Positions 8,308-18,032 of a stretch of DNA of 64,000 bases are shown here, piece after piece (position 1 is the first letter of the stretch; each line of letters starts with the position of its first letter). A model generated the notes under the pieces. That model was not told where the DNA came from, did no database searches, and saw only the letters and a program-made list of their open reading frames with translations. The DNA is taken from positions 248,001 through 312,000 of the forward strand of contig NZ_FMCU01000006.1 in the NCBI RefSeq assembly GCF_900091525.1, read 5' to 3'. The position numbers and the translations under genes were made by a program. The DNA comes from Micromonospora matsumotoense. GTDB taxonomy: Bacteria; Actinomycetota; Actinomycetes; Mycobacteriales; Micromonosporaceae.

Positions 8308-9306
8308 TCAGGCCCGGGGGTGCGCCTGGCGGTAGGCGGCGCGCAACCGTTCCACCGACACGTGGGTGTAGATCTGGGTGCTCGCCAGGGACGAGTGCCC
8401 GAGCAGCTCCTGCACCGCCCGCAGGTCCGCGCCGCCGTCCAGCAGGTGGGTGGCCGCCGAGTGGCGCAACCCGTGCGGGGTGGTCGGGGGCAGCCCGGCG
8501 GCCCGGGCGTAACCGGCGACGATCCGACGGGCCATCGTCGGATGGAGCCGGCCACCCCGGGCACCGAGGAACAGGGCCCGGTCGGAGTCCGGGCCGGCCA
8601 GTGCGGGCCGGCCGACCGCCAGCCACCGGTCGACGGCCCGCTGGGCCGGTAGCCCGTACGGGACCGTCCGCTCCCGGTTGCCCTTGCCGAGGACCCGGAT
8701 CACCAGGCGTTCGTGGTCGACGTCCGTGGCGTCCAACCCGCACACCTCGCTGATCCGTGCACCGGTCGCGTAGAGCAGTTCGAGCAACGCCCGGTCACGT
8801 AACAGCACCGGATCGTCCGCCGTGGCCTCCTCCGGCGCACCGGCGCCGCCGGCACCGCCCGGTGCGGAAGGCCCGCCGTCGCCCGGGGCCTCGACGAGGG
8901 TGGCGGCCTGGTCGGCGCGGAGCACCACCGGCAGCTCCCGACGGGCCTTCGGGGTGGCCAGCGGGGCGGCCACGTCCGTGGCCAGCAGACCGGACCGGTG
9001 CGCCCAAGCGCTGAAGGTACGCACCGCAGCGGCCCGCCGGGCCGACGAGCTGTGCGCCGCGCCTGTCGTCCGCTGCTTCGCCAGCCAGCTTCGCAACACG
9101 CTCAGCTCCAGGTCGGCTGGCGCGGCACAGCCCATCCGGACGGCATGGTCGAGCAACGAGACCAGGTCGGCCACGTACGCCCGGACGGTGTGCGCGGACC
9201 GGTTGCGCACCTGGGCGAGGTGGGCGGCGAACTCGTCCACCGCGTCCCGCATCGCCGGCGGCAGCGCCTGGTGGATGACCCGGGTGCCCGCACCGCGTCG
9301 ACTCAT
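8308..9306 (-). CDS. xerC: Tyrosine recombinase XerC
   Basis: A 332-residue tyrosine recombinase that would resolve chromosome dimers with XerD at dif. The N-terminal SAM-like core-binding domain spans about residues 15-110. Catalytic residues are visible: Arg in ATGARISEVCGL, HxxR in HGLRHSAATHLL, His/Trp position in QELLGHSS, and nucleophile Tyr in STQIYTHVS. A low-complexity insert of about 25 residues (Gly/Ala/Pro-rich) lies between the two domains, making it longer than the usual 300. Context beside M23, dprA and rpsB is the standard actinobacterial xerC position. The ATG at 9306 has a GGAGG site. Confidence 0.93.
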   Translation of the reverse strand: MSRRGAGTRVIHQALPPAMRDAVDEFAAHLAQVRNRSAHTVRAYVADLVSLLDHAVRMGCAAPADLELSVLRSWLAKQRTTGAAHSSSARRAAAVRTFSAWAHRSGLLATDVAAPLATPKARRELPVVLRADQAATLVEAPGDGGPSAPGGAGGAGAPEEATADDPVLLRDRALLELLYATGARISEVCGLDATDVDHERLVIRVLGKGNRERTVPYGLPAQRAVDRWLAVGRPALAGPDSDRALFLGARGGRLHPTMARRIVAGYARAAGLPPTTPHGLRHSAATHLLDGGADLRAVQELLGHSSLASTQIYTHVSVERLRAAYRQAHPRA

Positions 9307-9430
9307 CGACCCGCCTCCGCCAAGGTCGACCGGTGGCGGCACCCGCAGGGCGGCGGTGACCGACGGGGGAGCGAGCGGTCGTCCGGGGCCACCCGCCCAG
9401 CTTACGGACGCCGGCGGGTAGGGCGACGGG

Positions 9431-10774
9431 TCAGGCGAACGTGTTGGCCACGGCGACCCGGGCCGGATCCGGGTCGGCCCAGCTCCAGTTCGGGTGGGCG
9501 CGGTTGGTGAGCAGCACCAGCACCCGGCGTCGGTCGGGTTGGACCAGGAACGAGGTGCCGGTGAACCCGGTGTGCCCGTAGGTGGTGGGCCGGGCCAGCT
9601 TGCCCATGAACCAGGGCTGGTTGAGCACCACGCCGAGGCCGTGGTCGGAGGTGCGGCCCGGTCGGTCCGGGTCGACGGCGGGCAGCCCGGTGTTGGCGTT
9701 GCGCAGCATCCGGGCGACGGTGCTCTCGGCGAGGATCCGCTTCCCGCCGTAGCTGCCGCCGTCGAGCAGCAACTGCCCGATGACCGCCACCTCCTCGGCG
9801 GGGGCGAAGATGCCGGCGTGGCCGGCGATGCCGCCGAGGTGGTTGGCGACGTCGTCGTGCACCACGCCCCGCAGCAGCCCCCGGGAGGAGCGGGCATCGG
9901 TGGCGACCAGCCGGTTGGCCCGGTCGGCCGTGCCGAGCCAGGTGTTGGGGTTGAACCCGGTGTAGCGCAGCCCCAACGGCGTGGTCAGGTGGGTCTTCAG
10001 GGCCCGGTCGAGGCTGAGCCCGGTGACCTTCTCGACGATCTTCCCGGCCACCATCAGGCCGACGCTGGAGTAGCGGAACACGGTGCCCGGGGTGGTGCCA
10101 CTGACCAGGGGCGTGGTCAGCACCGCGCGCCACCGCTCGGCCATCGTCGCGTAACCGGTCACCTTGGCCCCGACCGGCAGACCGCTGGTGTGGGCCAGCA
10201 GCATCGCCACGGTGACGGTGGACTTGCCGGCGCCGGTGAACTCGGGCAGGTAGCGCACCACCGGCGCGTCCAGGTCGATCCGGCCGCTGTCGACCTGTTG
10301 CAGGGTGAGGATCGCGGTGTAGACCTTGGTGAGCGAGGCCAGGTCGAAGATCGAGTCGGGACGCATGGCGACCCGCTTCGCCGCCGGCAGCAGCACCGGG
10401 CCGGCGCCGTAGCGCAGCGCCTCACCGACCGCCAGCTGGTCGGTCGGCTCACCGGCGGTCATCGCCAGCACCACCGCCCCGGCGTACGTCGGGTGCTTCG
10501 GGTTCTCGGTGGTCGGCTGGAGGTAACGCTGGAGCGCCACGGTGAGGGTGCGCGGCTTGCTGGCCGGGACCGGGGCGGTGCCCCGGGCTGCCGCCCCCGG
10601 CCGGCCGGCCGCCGCAGCACCCTGGCCACCCGGCGCACCGTCACCCGGCGCGGCGGTGGCCCAGGAGCCGGCCGGCGCGGTGGGCGGGTTCTTGGCGCAG
10701 CCGGCCAACCCGAGGGCGGCGGCGAATCCGAGACCGAGCACGGAACGACGGGGAATCGACACGGCAGCGATCAT
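9431..10774 (-). CDS. Serine hydrolase of the beta-lactamase/PBP-like family, exported lipoprotein
   Basis: A 447-residue class C beta-lactamase-type protein. The N-terminus has a twin-arginine-like RRSVLGLG and a lipobox LAGC near residue 27, so a lipid-anchored outer-surface protein is likely. The active-site SxxK is in FDLASLTKVYTAIL, the second motif appears as FRYSSVG (YxN/S-like), and the third as YGHTGFTGTSF (HTG). Residues 30-85 are a Pro/Ala/Gly-rich spacer. Substrates could be peptidoglycan peptides or esters; true beta-lactam resistance is not implied. The ATG at 10774 starts the signal sequence. Confidence 0.88.
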   Translation of the reverse strand: MIAAVSIPRRSVLGLGFAAALGLAGCAKNPPTAPAGSWATAAPGDGAPGGQGAAAAGRPGAAARGTAPVPASKPRTLTVALQRYLQPTTENPKHPTYAGAVVLAMTAGEPTDQLAVGEALRYGAGPVLLPAAKRVAMRPDSIFDLASLTKVYTAILTLQQVDSGRIDLDAPVVRYLPEFTGAGKSTVTVAMLLAHTSGLPVGAKVTGYATMAERWRAVLTTPLVSGTTPGTVFRYSSVGLMVAGKIVEKVTGLSLDRALKTHLTTPLGLRYTGFNPNTWLGTADRANRLVATDARSSRGLLRGVVHDDVANHLGGIAGHAGIFAPAEEVAVIGQLLLDGGSYGGKRILAESTVARMLRNANTGLPAVDPDRPGRTSDHGLGVVLNQPWFMGKLARPTTYGHTGFTGTSFLVQPDRRRVLVLLTNRAHPNWSWADPDPARVAVANTFA

Positions 10775-11178
10775 CGCACCCTCTCAACAGTGTGATCGGT
10801 TGGATGACGCCCTTCGCGGCGGCGAACTTCACTACCTGGGAAGGGGTGGGTGGACGGGTGGACTGTCACGGTCCTCGTGCGGCCACCGGTCCTACCGACG
10901 GAAACTGGCATGGTGAAGGCTTCCAACCCCTGGATGCGGCTGCTCGTTGCGGGCCTGGTGCTGCTCTGCACCGGCCTACGGACTCCCGACGTTCTCGCCG
11001 AGCGAAGCTGGCGTTCGTGGGTCGTCCTGCCTTCGTGAAAGCGCGGTGGGAAATGGTGGCCAGGGGAGACCACGATTCCCCTGGTCGGAACACCAGCGCC
11101 TGAGATCCTCGCACTGTGGGGGGCCGGTCGATGCTGTCCGCCGGCCCCACCGGAGCGAGACTGCTCACCCGGGCATCC
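10775..11178. other. Intergenic region with a hairpin and one weak small frame
   Basis: About 400 bases lie between two minus-strand genes. A stem GGGGCCGG/CCGGCCCC with a 13-base loop (11120-11148) sits just past the dprA stop and could terminate it. A 42-codon plus-strand frame at 10911-11039 encodes a hydrophobic segment resembling a signal peptide (LLVAGLVLLCTG). It has no good ribosome site and I do not call it a gene. Confidence 0.4.
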
Positions 11179-12357
11179 TCAACCCTTGGACGATTGCGGT
11201 CGGGTGAGGGCGTAGCCGTCGTCGCGGCGGGTCACCAGACCCAACTCCTCCAGCAGGGCGAGTTTGCGCAACGCCGTCCGGACCGGCACGCCGGCCCGGG
11301 CGGCGAGCGCGTCCGCACCGATCGCACCGCGCCGGGGCATCGACTCGCGCAGCATGGCCGCCTCGTCGTCGAGGACGTCCGTCGGGCGGTCCGCGCCCCT
11401 GGCCGGTGGTGCCAGGTCCGCCCCGATCCGGCCCACCTCCTCCAACACGTGCGCGAGCCCGGTGACAAGTCGGGTGCGGTCGTATTCCCGCAGCAGTTCG
11501 TGCGCGCCGACGGACAGCGCCGAGGTGACCGGGCCGGGCACCACCATCGCCGGTCGTCGCAGGGCGATCGCGCGGTGCATGGTCTGGGCCGCGCCGCTGC
11601 GGGCCGCCGCCTCCACCAGCACGCTGCCCCGGGTGCCGGCGGCGATCACCCGGTTACGGATCAGGAAACGGGGACGCAACGGCTCCGCCCCCGGCAACCA
11701 CTCGCTGATCAGCAGGCCGGTCTCGGCGATCCGGTCGAACAGCGCGGAGTTGCCCATCGGGTAGGGGCGGTCCACGCCGCAGGCCAGCACCGCCACCGTC
11801 ACCCCACCCGCGTTCAACGCGCCCCGGTGAGCGGCGGCGTCGATGCCGAACGCGCCACCGGAGACCACCGTCCACTCCCGGTCGGCCAGGCCGTACCCGA
11901 GCTCGGTGGCGACGTGTACGCCGTACCCGGTGGCGGCCCGTGCGCCGATCACCGCCACCGAGCGGTCCAGCACCTCGCCCAACGGCCACCCGCCGCGTAC
12001 CCAGATGCAGAGCGGTGGGGCGGTCTCCCGGTCGACCTTCCGGCTCGCCCCGGGCAGCACCAGCCCTTCCAGGTCGCCCAGCGGGGCGGGCCACTCGTCG
12101 TCCGGCGGGGCGATGATCCGCGCGCCGAGCCGGTCGGTGAGCGCCACCGCCTCGGCGGCTACCGCCCGGGGGTCACCCGCGTGCAGCCGGGCCGCCACCG
12201 CCGTCCGCAACGTCTCGTCGGGTGCGCCACCGTCGAGCAGCAGGTCCAGCGTGGCGACCGGACCGAGCCGGCCCACCAGCCGGTGCACCAACCGGGTGCC
12301 CGGCTCGGTCAGCCAGGTCAGCGCCACCCGGGCGTGCAGATCCTCGGTGCTGTTCAC
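11179..12357 (-). CDS. dprA: DNA-processing protein DprA
   Basis: A 392-residue DprA/Smf protein, the loader of RecA onto incoming single-stranded DNA in transformation. The Rossmann-like core shows AVIGARAATGYGVHVA, VSGGAFGIDAAAHRGAL, GVDRPYPMGNSALF and SEWLPGAEPLRPRFLIRNRVIA. A winged-helix DprA C-terminal domain follows (GADALAARAGVPVRTALRKLALLEELGLV). The GTG at 12357 overlaps the comM stop by 4 bases. No other competence genes are in the window, so the role may lie in general recombination. Gene order yraN-comM-dprA is conserved. Confidence 0.95.
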   Translation of the reverse strand: MNSTEDLHARVALTWLTEPGTRLVHRLVGRLGPVATLDLLLDGGAPDETLRTAVAARLHAGDPRAVAAEAVALTDRLGARIIAPPDDEWPAPLGDLEGLVLPGASRKVDRETAPPLCIWVRGGWPLGEVLDRSVAVIGARAATGYGVHVATELGYGLADREWTVVSGGAFGIDAAAHRGALNAGGVTVAVLACGVDRPYPMGNSALFDRIAETGLLISEWLPGAEPLRPRFLIRNRVIAAGTRGSVLVEAAARSGAAQTMHRAIALRRPAMVVPGPVTSALSVGAHELLREYDRTRLVTGLAHVLEEVGRIGADLAPPARGADRPTDVLDDEAAMLRESMPRRGAIGADALAARAGVPVRTALRKLALLEELGLVTRRDDGYALTRPQSSKG

Positions 12358-13874
12358 ACTTCCTCCCCCGTCCTGAGTCCGGTGGCTTCCCGGACGTCCT
12401 CCCGATCGGGCCCGGCCCGGCCGTCGAGGTCGGCGATCGTCCAGGCGAGCCGGACGATCCGATCGAAGCCCCGGGCGGACAACGAACCCCGGTCGAGCCG
12501 TCCCCGCAGTTCGGCGGTGACCCGGGTGGCGAGCCGCCACGGCGGCCGGCGCAGCAACGGGCCGGGCACCTCCGCGTTGAGCCGGTGCCCGGTCGGGGCC
12601 CACCGCTCGGCGGCAGCCTTCCGGGCCACCGCGACCCGGGCGGCGACAGTCGGCGAGTCTTCGCCGTCGGGGTCGGTGCCCATCAGTTCGGCCGCCCGCA
12701 CCGGATGCACCCTGATCTGGATGTCGATCCGGTCGAGCAGCGGGCCGGAGAGCCGGCCGAGGTACCGCCGCCGCGCCAGCGGGCTGCACTCGCACAGCGC
12801 GTCGCCCCCGGGCTTCGCGCAGGGGCAGGGATTGGCGGCCATGACCAACTGCACCCGGGCCGGGTACCGGGTGCTGCCCCTGGCCCGGGTCAGGTGGACG
12901 TGCCCACTCTCCAGCGGCTGGCGCAACGCCTCCAGGGCGCCCTTGCTGAACTCGGCGGCCTCGTCGAGAAACAACACCCCTCGATGGGCAAGCGACAGCG
13001 CGCCGGGCCGGGCCAGCCCCGAGCCGCCACCGACCAGCGACGGCACGGTGGCCGAGTGGTGCGGGGCCTGGAACGGTGGTCGGCGCAGCAGCCGGCCGTC
13101 CGGCGGCAGCGTGCCGGCGATCGAGTGCAGCGCGGTGACCTCCAGCGCGGCCTCGTCGTCGAGCGCCGGCAGGATCGACGGCAGCCGTTCGGCGAGCATC
13201 GTCTTGCCGGCGCCGGGCGGCCCCAGCAGGGAGAGGTGGTGCCCGCCGGCCGCTGCCACCTCCAACGCCCGCCGGCCCAGCCCCTGCCCGGCGACGTCGG
13301 CGAGGTCCGGCCCGGACGGCGTCTCGGCGGGAGTGGCGGACGGTGGCTCCAGCAGGGGAGTGCCGTCCCGGACGAAGGCGACGAGCCGGTGCAGGGTGTC
13401 CACGGCGCGAACCCGTACCCCGGGGATCACCGCCGCCTCGGCCGCGTTCCCCACCGGTACGACCACCCGGTCCAGGCCGCCGCGGACGGCGGCGACGACC
13501 ATCGGCAGGACCCCACGGACCGGCCGGACCGTGCCGTCGAGCCCCAACTCGCCCAGGACCACCACCCCCTCCATCGGCAGCAGCGGTAGCTCACCGGCGG
13601 CACCGAGCAGGGCGACCGCGATGGCCAAGTCGAACGCCGAGCCGTGCTTGGGGAGCGTGGCGGGGAGCAGGTTGAGGGTGATCCGGCGGTTGGGCCAGCG
13701 CTGGCCGGAGTTGACCACGGCCGCGCGGACCCGGTCCCGGGCCTCGTGCAGGGCGGTGTCCGGCAGCCCCGAGATGACCACCGCGGGCAGCCCCGGGGAG
13801 AGATCCGCCTCGACCTCGACCAGGTGTCCGGTGACCCCGACCAGCCCCACCGCGTGCACCTTGGCGTAGCTCAC
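12354..13874 (-). CDS. comM: YifB/ComM family Mg-chelatase-like AAA+ ATPase
   Basis: A 506-residue AAA+ protein. The N-terminal Lon-like fold ([31 protein letters not shown]) precedes the ATPase domain with Walker [18 protein letters not shown] and Walker [14 protein letters not shown]-terminal helical MgCh domain ends near the stop. In Vibrio the homologue ComM promotes branch migration during transformation. The GTG at 13874 is chosen because GGAGG sits 7 bases upstream; an ATG 21 bases earlier lacks one. It is translationally coupled to dprA. Confidence 0.94.
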   Translation of the reverse strand: MSYAKVHAVGLVGVTGHLVEVEADLSPGLPAVVISGLPDTALHEARDRVRAAVVNSGQRWPNRRITLNLLPATLPKHGSAFDLAIAVALLGAAGELPLLPMEGVVVLGELGLDGTVRPVRGVLPMVVAAVRGGLDRVVVPVGNAAEAAVIPGVRVRAVDTLHRLVAFVRDGTPLLEPPSATPAETPSGPDLADVAGQGLGRRALEVAAAGGHHLSLLGPPGAGKTMLAERLPSILPALDDEAALEVTALHSIAGTLPPDGRLLRRPPFQAPHHSATVPSLVGGGSGLARPGALSLAHRGVLFLDEAAEFSKGALEALRQPLESGHVHLTRARGSTRYPARVQLVMAANPCPCAKPGGDALCECSPLARRRYLGRLSGPLLDRIDIQIRVHPVRAAELMGTDPDGEDSPTVAARVAVARKAAAERWAPTGHRLNAEVPGPLLRRPPWRLATRVTAELRGRLDRGSLSARGFDRIVRLAWTIADLDGRAGPDREDVREATGLRTGEEV

Positions 13875-14001
13875 CGCGCCACCTCCGCCCAGCATCGCCC
13901 GGCGCGATGGTGGGGAGCCGGGCGGGAGCCTCCCGCGCGCCGCCGGCCGGCCCGGCCCGGGGCGCCGCCGGTGGAAACCCCGACCACGAGGTCGGCGGCC
14001 A

Positions 14002-14361
14002 TCAGAAGGCGCCCTTGAGGTGCTCGACCCGGGCCGGGCCGGCAGGCGGCAGGCGGACCGACAGCACGTCGAAGCGCACCTCGTCGGCGGTCGTCCCGGT
14101 CTCGGCCAGCCAGCGGACGGCGAGCCCTCGCAGCCGTCGGGCCTTGGCCGGGACGATCGCCTCGGCGGGGCTGCCGTAGGTGTCACTCCGCCGGGTCTTC
14201 ACCTCGCAGAAGGCGAGGACCGGGCCGTCCCAGGCGATGACGTCGATCTCGCCCTCGCGGCAGCGCCAGTTGCGGGCCACCGGGCGCAGCCCGGCCCCGA
14301 TCAGGTGCCGTACGGCGCACCTCTCGCCGTACGCGCCGACCGCCTGGTTCCGCTTCGTCAT
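14002..14361 (-). CDS. YraN/UPF0102 family nuclease-like protein
   Basis: A 119-residue protein of the YraN (UPF0102) family with a PD-(D/E)xK-type fold. The signature [26 protein letters not shown] and [21 protein letters not shown] are present, including the GEID and EVK catalytic-like residues. Biological role is unsettled; it is usually found with comM and dprA, as here. The start MTKRNQ at 14361 was chosen over an ATG 93 bases upstream, whose extra residues look non-coding and would run into the DnaA-like boxes. Confidence 0.9.
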   Translation of the reverse strand: MTKRNQAVGAYGERCAVRHLIGAGLRPVARNWRCREGEIDVIAWDGPVLAFCEVKTRRSDTYGSPAEAIVPAKARRLRGLAVRWLAETGTTADEVRFDVLSVRLPPAGPARVEHLKGAF

Positions 14362-14414
14362 GCCCGTCAGGCTGCGGGTGGGGCCGGGATGGGCGCGACA
14401 CCCGACGACACGCC

Positions 14415-14442
14415 TGTGGACAACTCGACGCCCTGTGGACGA
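14415..14442 (-). promoter_or_regulatory. Pair of DnaA boxes upstream of yraN-comM-dprA
   Basis: TGTGGACAA at 14415-14423 is the exact reverse complement of the actinobacterial DnaA box TTGTCCACA. TGTGGACGA at 14434-14442 differs from it by one base. They are 19 bases apart, between the divergent yraN operon and the gene at 14596. They may be a DnaA-responsive regulatory site or a DnaA titration site; there is no AT-rich unwinding region to suggest an origin. Confidence 0.4.
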
Positions 14443-14582
14443 CCGGACGATCAAGGCTCCGCCGTGCTATGTGATCTGCCGAAGCCCTGCTCACGAGGGT
14501 GGCGGGCGGGCGTCCGCCGAACCGTCCGATCGGTGCTGTCGGCCGGTCCGACCTGCGAATGGCGTCGGGCGGGTCGGTCGCA

Positions 14583-14588
14583 TACGGT
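14583..14588 (+). promoter_or_regulatory. -10 hexamer for leaderless transcript of repeat protein
   Basis: TACGGT followed by seven bases and a GTG at 14596. No ribosome binding site is present. Confidence 0.4.
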
Positions 14589-14595
14589 GCCGGAC

Positions 14596-15759
14596 GTGGA
14601 CGCACGACGGAGCTACCCCGAAGATCAGGAGTCACGCTGGTACCCGGCCGACCGGGAACGCGCGTACGACGACTCGGACTGGCGTACGGCGAGCGGGGTG
14701 CGCCGGTACGACGACGAGTCGCGCACCCCCGACCAGCGGGCCGCCGAGGAAGGCCGGTACGCCGATGCCAGCCGTTTCGACTCGGGGCGCTTCGACGTGG
14801 CCGATCCGCTGGGTGCCGTGGGGGGCGGGACCACCGGGTACCGGCCGACCCGCTCCCGTCGTGACGACCCGGACGTCTCCGGCGAACTGCCCGGCGACCG
14901 GGTGGGTCGACGCGCCGCCCGTGAAGCCGGCGTCAGCGGCGTCGGCCCGCTCGGGGGCGGCGGCGCGGGCCCGCTCGGCGGTCTGCCGGTGCGGGGCGTC
15001 GGTGACACCGGAACGGGCCGGCTGACCGATGCCGGAACGGGCCGGAGCCTGGCCGACACCGGTACCGGCCGGCTGACCGATGCCGGAACGGGCCGGAGCC
15101 TGGCCGACACCGGAACGGGCCGGCTGACCGATGCCGGAACGGGCCGGGGTGTCGGTGACACCGGGACGGGCCGGCTGGCTGGTGCCCCGACCGGGCGGCT
15201 CGGCGGCGGTGACAGCGGCACCGGTCGGTTCACCGCCGACTCGGGTGTGCTGGGGGTCAGTGGGGTGGGCCCGCTGGCGGGGGCCGAGTCGGTCCGGCCG
15301 GCGGCGCTGGGCAACTATCCGATCGTCGAACCCACCCGACCGGCTGAGCCCTCCCCGTTGGAGGTGCCGACCGGCCCGATGGCACCGGTCACGCCCCGAG
15401 CGGACGACCTGGCCGGCCCGGACGGGACGTACCGCGCGGGTGGACCGGCCTCCGACGGCGTCTACCGCACCCGGCGGCCGGCGCTGGCGGCGCTGCTGGG
15501 GCTGTCGGTCCTGGTCTTCGAGGCGCCGGCGCTGCGGGTGCTGCTGCACGGCCTCACCGGCGACCCGGTCTCGGCGTCGCACGTCGTGGTGGGCACCTTC
15601 CTGGTGATCGGGTTGCCGGTCTTCGCCGGTGGCCTGTACGGGCTGCGCACCGGCGGCCTGGCGATGGCCGACGGCGCCCGGGGCTGGCTGCGCCCGCCGA
15701 CCGCCTACCTCACCGTCGGGCTGGTCCTCTTCCTCGCCGCCGCCCTCGCCGCCCGCTGA
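14596..15759 (+). CDS. Hypothetical membrane protein with repeat-rich N-terminus
   Basis: About 387 residues that I do not recognise as a named family. The first 120 residues are charged and rich in Arg, Asp and Tyr. Residues about 137-204 consist of four 17-residue repeats of the form [17 protein letters not shown]. The C-terminal 95 residues contain three predicted membrane helices ([21 protein letters not shown], then [20 protein letters not shown], then [17 protein letters not shown]). A disordered cytoplasmic region anchored by three helices is the simplest topology. The start is uncertain between GTG codons at 14587 and 14596; the latter fits a leaderless promoter. Confidence 0.7.
   Translation: MDARRSYPEDQESRWYPADRERAYDDSDWRTASGVRRYDDESRTPDQRAAEEGRYADASRFDSGRFDVADPLGAVGGGTTGYRPTRSRRDDPDVSGELPGDRVGRRAAREAGVSGVGPLGGGGAGPLGGLPVRGVGDTGTGRLTDAGTGRSLADTGTGRLTDAGTGRSLADTGTGRLTDAGTGRGVGDTGTGRLAGAPTGRLGGGDSGTGRFTADSGVLGVSGVGPLAGAESVRPAALGNYPIVEPTRPAEPSPLEVPTGPMAPVTPRADDLAGPDGTYRAGGPASDGVYRTRRPALAALLGLSVLVFEAPALRVLLHGLTGDPVSASHVVVGTFLVIGLPVFAGGLYGLRTGGLAMADGARGWLRPPTAYLTVGLVLFLAAALAAR
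15004..15207 (+). repeat. Tandem 51-bp in-frame repeat (four copies)
   Basis: Four consecutive 51-base units encode 17-residue repeats. The first three are nearly identical and the fourth has diverged. All differences keep the frame. Confidence 0.8.
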
Positions 15760-15761
15760 AC

Positions 15762-15870
15762 CGCCGGGCCGCCGGCCCGCCGGGCCGCCGGCCCGCTGGA
15801 CCGCCGCCCCCGCCGGCCCGCCGGGCCGCCGGCCCGCTGGACCGCCGCCCCCGCCGGCCCGCCGAACCCC
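15762..15870. repeat. GC-only tandem repeat
   Basis: About two and a half copies of a roughly 42-base unit made of GCCGGGCC/GGCCCGCTGGACC blocks follow the stop of the repeat protein. The unit is internally palindromic and could fold as a terminator before the rpsB promoter region. Confidence 0.55.
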
Positions 15871-15974
15871 GTGCCGTCCCGCCCGGCCTTCCGACTCCTC
15901 GGGCACCGTCGCCGCCGGGAGCCTGAACCCGGGGCCGGATGGTGGGGCGGGGGCCGGCGGGCAGGGCGGGGGCG

Positions 15975-16159
15975 TACACTGGCCACTTGGCGACCGCCTT
16001 GTGCGGTCGACCTCGCGTGCCCTCTCCACGTTTCATCGTGGGGCGGCGGCCTCCCTGGTCCCGATCTCCTTCGGGCCCACCATGGGCCGGCGACCAGGCA
16101 CCAGGACGTCCGGCCACCGGCCGGACGTGACAACCAGGGATCTTGAGGAGTACCCCACC
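15975..16159 (+). promoter_or_regulatory. rpsB promoter and structured leader
   Basis: TACACT (15975-15980) is a likely -10 box. The leader of about 170 bases holds several hairpins: CGACCGCC/GCGGTCG, CCACG/CGTGG, and a perfect 10-bp stem ACGTCCGGCC/GGCCGGACGT (16106-16128). TCCCTGGT (16052-16059) can pair with ACCAGGGA (16133-16140), closing the domain five bases before the GAGGAG ribosome site (16145-16150). The form suggests autogenous translational control by S2, as known for ribosomal protein leaders. The mechanism is inferred. Confidence 0.5.
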
Positions 16160-17065
16160 ATGGCCGTCGTGACCATGCGTCAGCTGCTGGAGAGCGGTGT
16201 CCACTTCGGGCACCAGACCCGGCGCTGGAACCCGAAGATGAAGCGCTTCATCATGACCGAGCGCAACGGCATCTACATCATCGACCTGCGCCAGACCCTC
16301 GAATACATCGAGAAGGCGTACGACTTCGTGCGCAGCACGGTGGCCGAGGGTGGCAGCATCCTATTCGTCGGCACCAAGAAGCAGGCTCAGGAGGCCATCT
16401 CCGAGCAGGCCACCCGGGTCGGCCAGCCGTACGTCAACCACCGCTGGCTCGGTGGCATGCTGACCAACTTCCAGACGGTGTACAAGCGGCTCCAGCGGAT
16501 GAAGGAGCTGGAGGCGCTGGGTGACCTGACCGGCACCGCCGCCGGCTACACCAAGAAGGAGACCCTGCAGCTGTTCCGCGAGAAGACCAAGCTCACCAAG
16601 ACCCTTGGTGGCCTGCGGGACATGCAGAAGCTCCCGGCCGCGGTCTGGATCGTCGACACCAAGAAGGAGCACATCGCCGTCGACGAGGCCCGCAAGCTGG
16701 GCATCCCGGTGATCGCGGTGCTGGACACCAACTGCGACCCGGACGAGGTCGACTTCCCGATCCCGGGCAACGACGACGCGATCCGCTCCGCCGAGTTGCT
16801 GACCCGGGTCGTGGCCGCCGCCGTCGCCGACGGTCTGATCGCCCGGTCCGGCCGTCGTCGCGGTGGCGACGAGAAGCCGGAGGCGGGTCAGGTCGGCAGC
16901 GACGAGCCGCTGACCGAGTGGGAGCGCGAGCTGCTCGAGCCGAAGAAGGCCGACGAGCAGCCGGTGGCCACCGAGCAGCCGGCGACCGAGCAGCCGGCCG
17001 CCGAGGAGCCCGCCGCCACCGAGCAGAAGCCGGCCGAGCAGCCGGCCACCGCCGCCGCCGAGTGA
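16160..17065 (+). CDS. rpsB: 30S ribosomal protein S2
   Basis: A 301-residue S2 protein starting [31 protein letters not shown]. It contains [26 protein letters not shown] and [28 protein letters not shown], all S2 signatures. The last 55 residues form an actinobacterial extension of Glu/Pro/Ala repeats ([18 protein letters not shown]), probably disordered. The ATG at 16160 follows GAGGAG at ten bases. It is co-oriented with tsf 132 bases downstream, the universal rpsB-tsf pair. Confidence 0.98.
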   Translation: MAVVTMRQLLESGVHFGHQTRRWNPKMKRFIMTERNGIYIIDLRQTLEYIEKAYDFVRSTVAEGGSILFVGTKKQAQEAISEQATRVGQPYVNHRWLGGMLTNFQTVYKRLQRMKELEALGDLTGTAAGYTKKETLQLFREKTKLTKTLGGLRDMQKLPAAVWIVDTKKEHIAVDEARKLGIPVIAVLDTNCDPDEVDFPIPGNDDAIRSAELLTRVVAAAVADGLIARSGRRRGGDEKPEAGQVGSDEPLTEWERELLEPKKADEQPVATEQPATEQPAAEEPAATEQKPAEQPATAAAE

Positions 17066-17197
17066 CTCGTACCGCCGCGTCCCCGTCGCCCAGTCCGGGC
17101 GGCGGGGTCCGGCGGTCACCGCCGGGCACATCCGGCCCGTTCCGGGTAGCCGGCACCTCAGACCACCCACCGCAGACTCAACACCGAAGAGAGAGTC

Positions 17198-18025
17198 ATG
17201 TCCAACTTCACCGCCGCGGACGTCAAGAAGCTCCGCGACCTCACCGGCGCCGGCATGATGGACTGCAAGAAGGCGCTCACCGAGGCTGAGGGCGACTTCG
17301 ACAAGGCCGTCGAGATCCTGCGCGTCAAGGGCGCCAAGGACGTCGGCAAGCGGGCCGGCCGGACCGCCGCCAACGGCCTCGTCGCGCACTCCGGCCAGGC
17401 GCTGCTGGAGCTCAACTGCGAGACCGACTTCGTGGCCAAGACCGACGCGTTCGTCGCCCTGGCCCAGCAGTTGGTCGCGCACGGTGAGCGCAGCGGCGTC
17501 GGCACCGCCGAGGAGCTGCTCGCCACCGAGCTGGACGGCAAGACCGTCGCCGACCTGATCCAGGAGCAGTCCGCCAAGATCGGCGAGAAGCTGGTGCTCA
17601 ACCGCTTCGCCAAGCTCGACGGCACCGTCGCGGTCTACCTGCACCGCAAGAGCCAGGACCTGCCGCCGGCCGTCGGTGTGCTGGTGGAATACCGCGGCAA
17701 GACCGACGAGGCCGGTGACGCCGACGCCCGGGGCACCGCCATGCAGATCGCCGCGATGCGGCCGAAGTACGTCACCCGCGACGAGGTGCCGGCCGAGGTC
17801 GTCGAGTCCGAGCGGCGCATCGCCGAGCAGACCGCCCGCGAGGAGAACAAGCCCGAGGCGGCCCTGCCGAAGATCGTCGAGGGCCGGGTGAACGCCTTCT
17901 TCAAGGACTACGTCCTGATCGAGCAGGCGTCGGTCTCCGACAACAAGAAGACCGTCAAGCAGGTGCTGGCCGAGGCCGGCATCGAGGTGACCCGCTTCGT
18001 CCGGTTCGAGGTCGGCCAGGCCTGA
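17198..18025 (+). CDS. tsf: Translation elongation factor Ts
   Basis: A 275-residue EF-Ts, the guanine nucleotide exchange factor for EF-Tu. The N-terminal UBA-like domain has [19 protein letters not shown], and the core has [17 protein letters not shown], with the conserved Thr-Asp-Phe-Val that contacts EF-Tu. Two core subdomains follow, and the C-terminal FVRFEVGQA is typical. The ATG at 17198 has a purine-rich GAAGAGAGAG site. A stem-loop follows the stop. Confidence 0.98.
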   Translation: MSNFTAADVKKLRDLTGAGMMDCKKALTEAEGDFDKAVEILRVKGAKDVGKRAGRTAANGLVAHSGQALLELNCETDFVAKTDAFVALAQQLVAHGERSGVGTAEELLATELDGKTVADLIQEQSAKIGEKLVLNRFAKLDGTVAVYLHRKSQDLPPAVGVLVEYRGKTDEAGDADARGTAMQIAAMRPKYVTRDEVPAEVVESERRIAEQTAREENKPEAALPKIVEGRVNAFFKDYVLIEQASVSDNKKTVKQVLAEAGIEVTRFVRFEVGQA

Positions 18026-18032
18026 GCCGCCA

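Noticed and set aside
8308..9306. XerC as the integrase of a mobile element
   Set aside because: Its neighbours (dprA, comM, rpsB region) are the conserved chromosomal setting of xerC in actinobacteria. No attachment site or cargo was seen.
9431..10774. Calling the serine hydrolase a resistance beta-lactamase
   Set aside because: The SxxK/YxN/HTG motifs define a broad family that includes peptidases and esterases. Nothing here indicates beta-lactam hydrolysis.
10911..11039. 42-codon frame with a signal-peptide-like hydrophobic stretch
   Set aside because: It has no ribosome binding site, and the region after the hydrophobic stretch is only about 20 residues with no recognisable feature. It was noted in the intergenic entry only.
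14415..14442. Origin of replication at the DnaA-box pair
   Set aside because: Only two boxes, no AT-rich unwinding element, and no dnaA, dnaN, gyrB or parA genes nearby.
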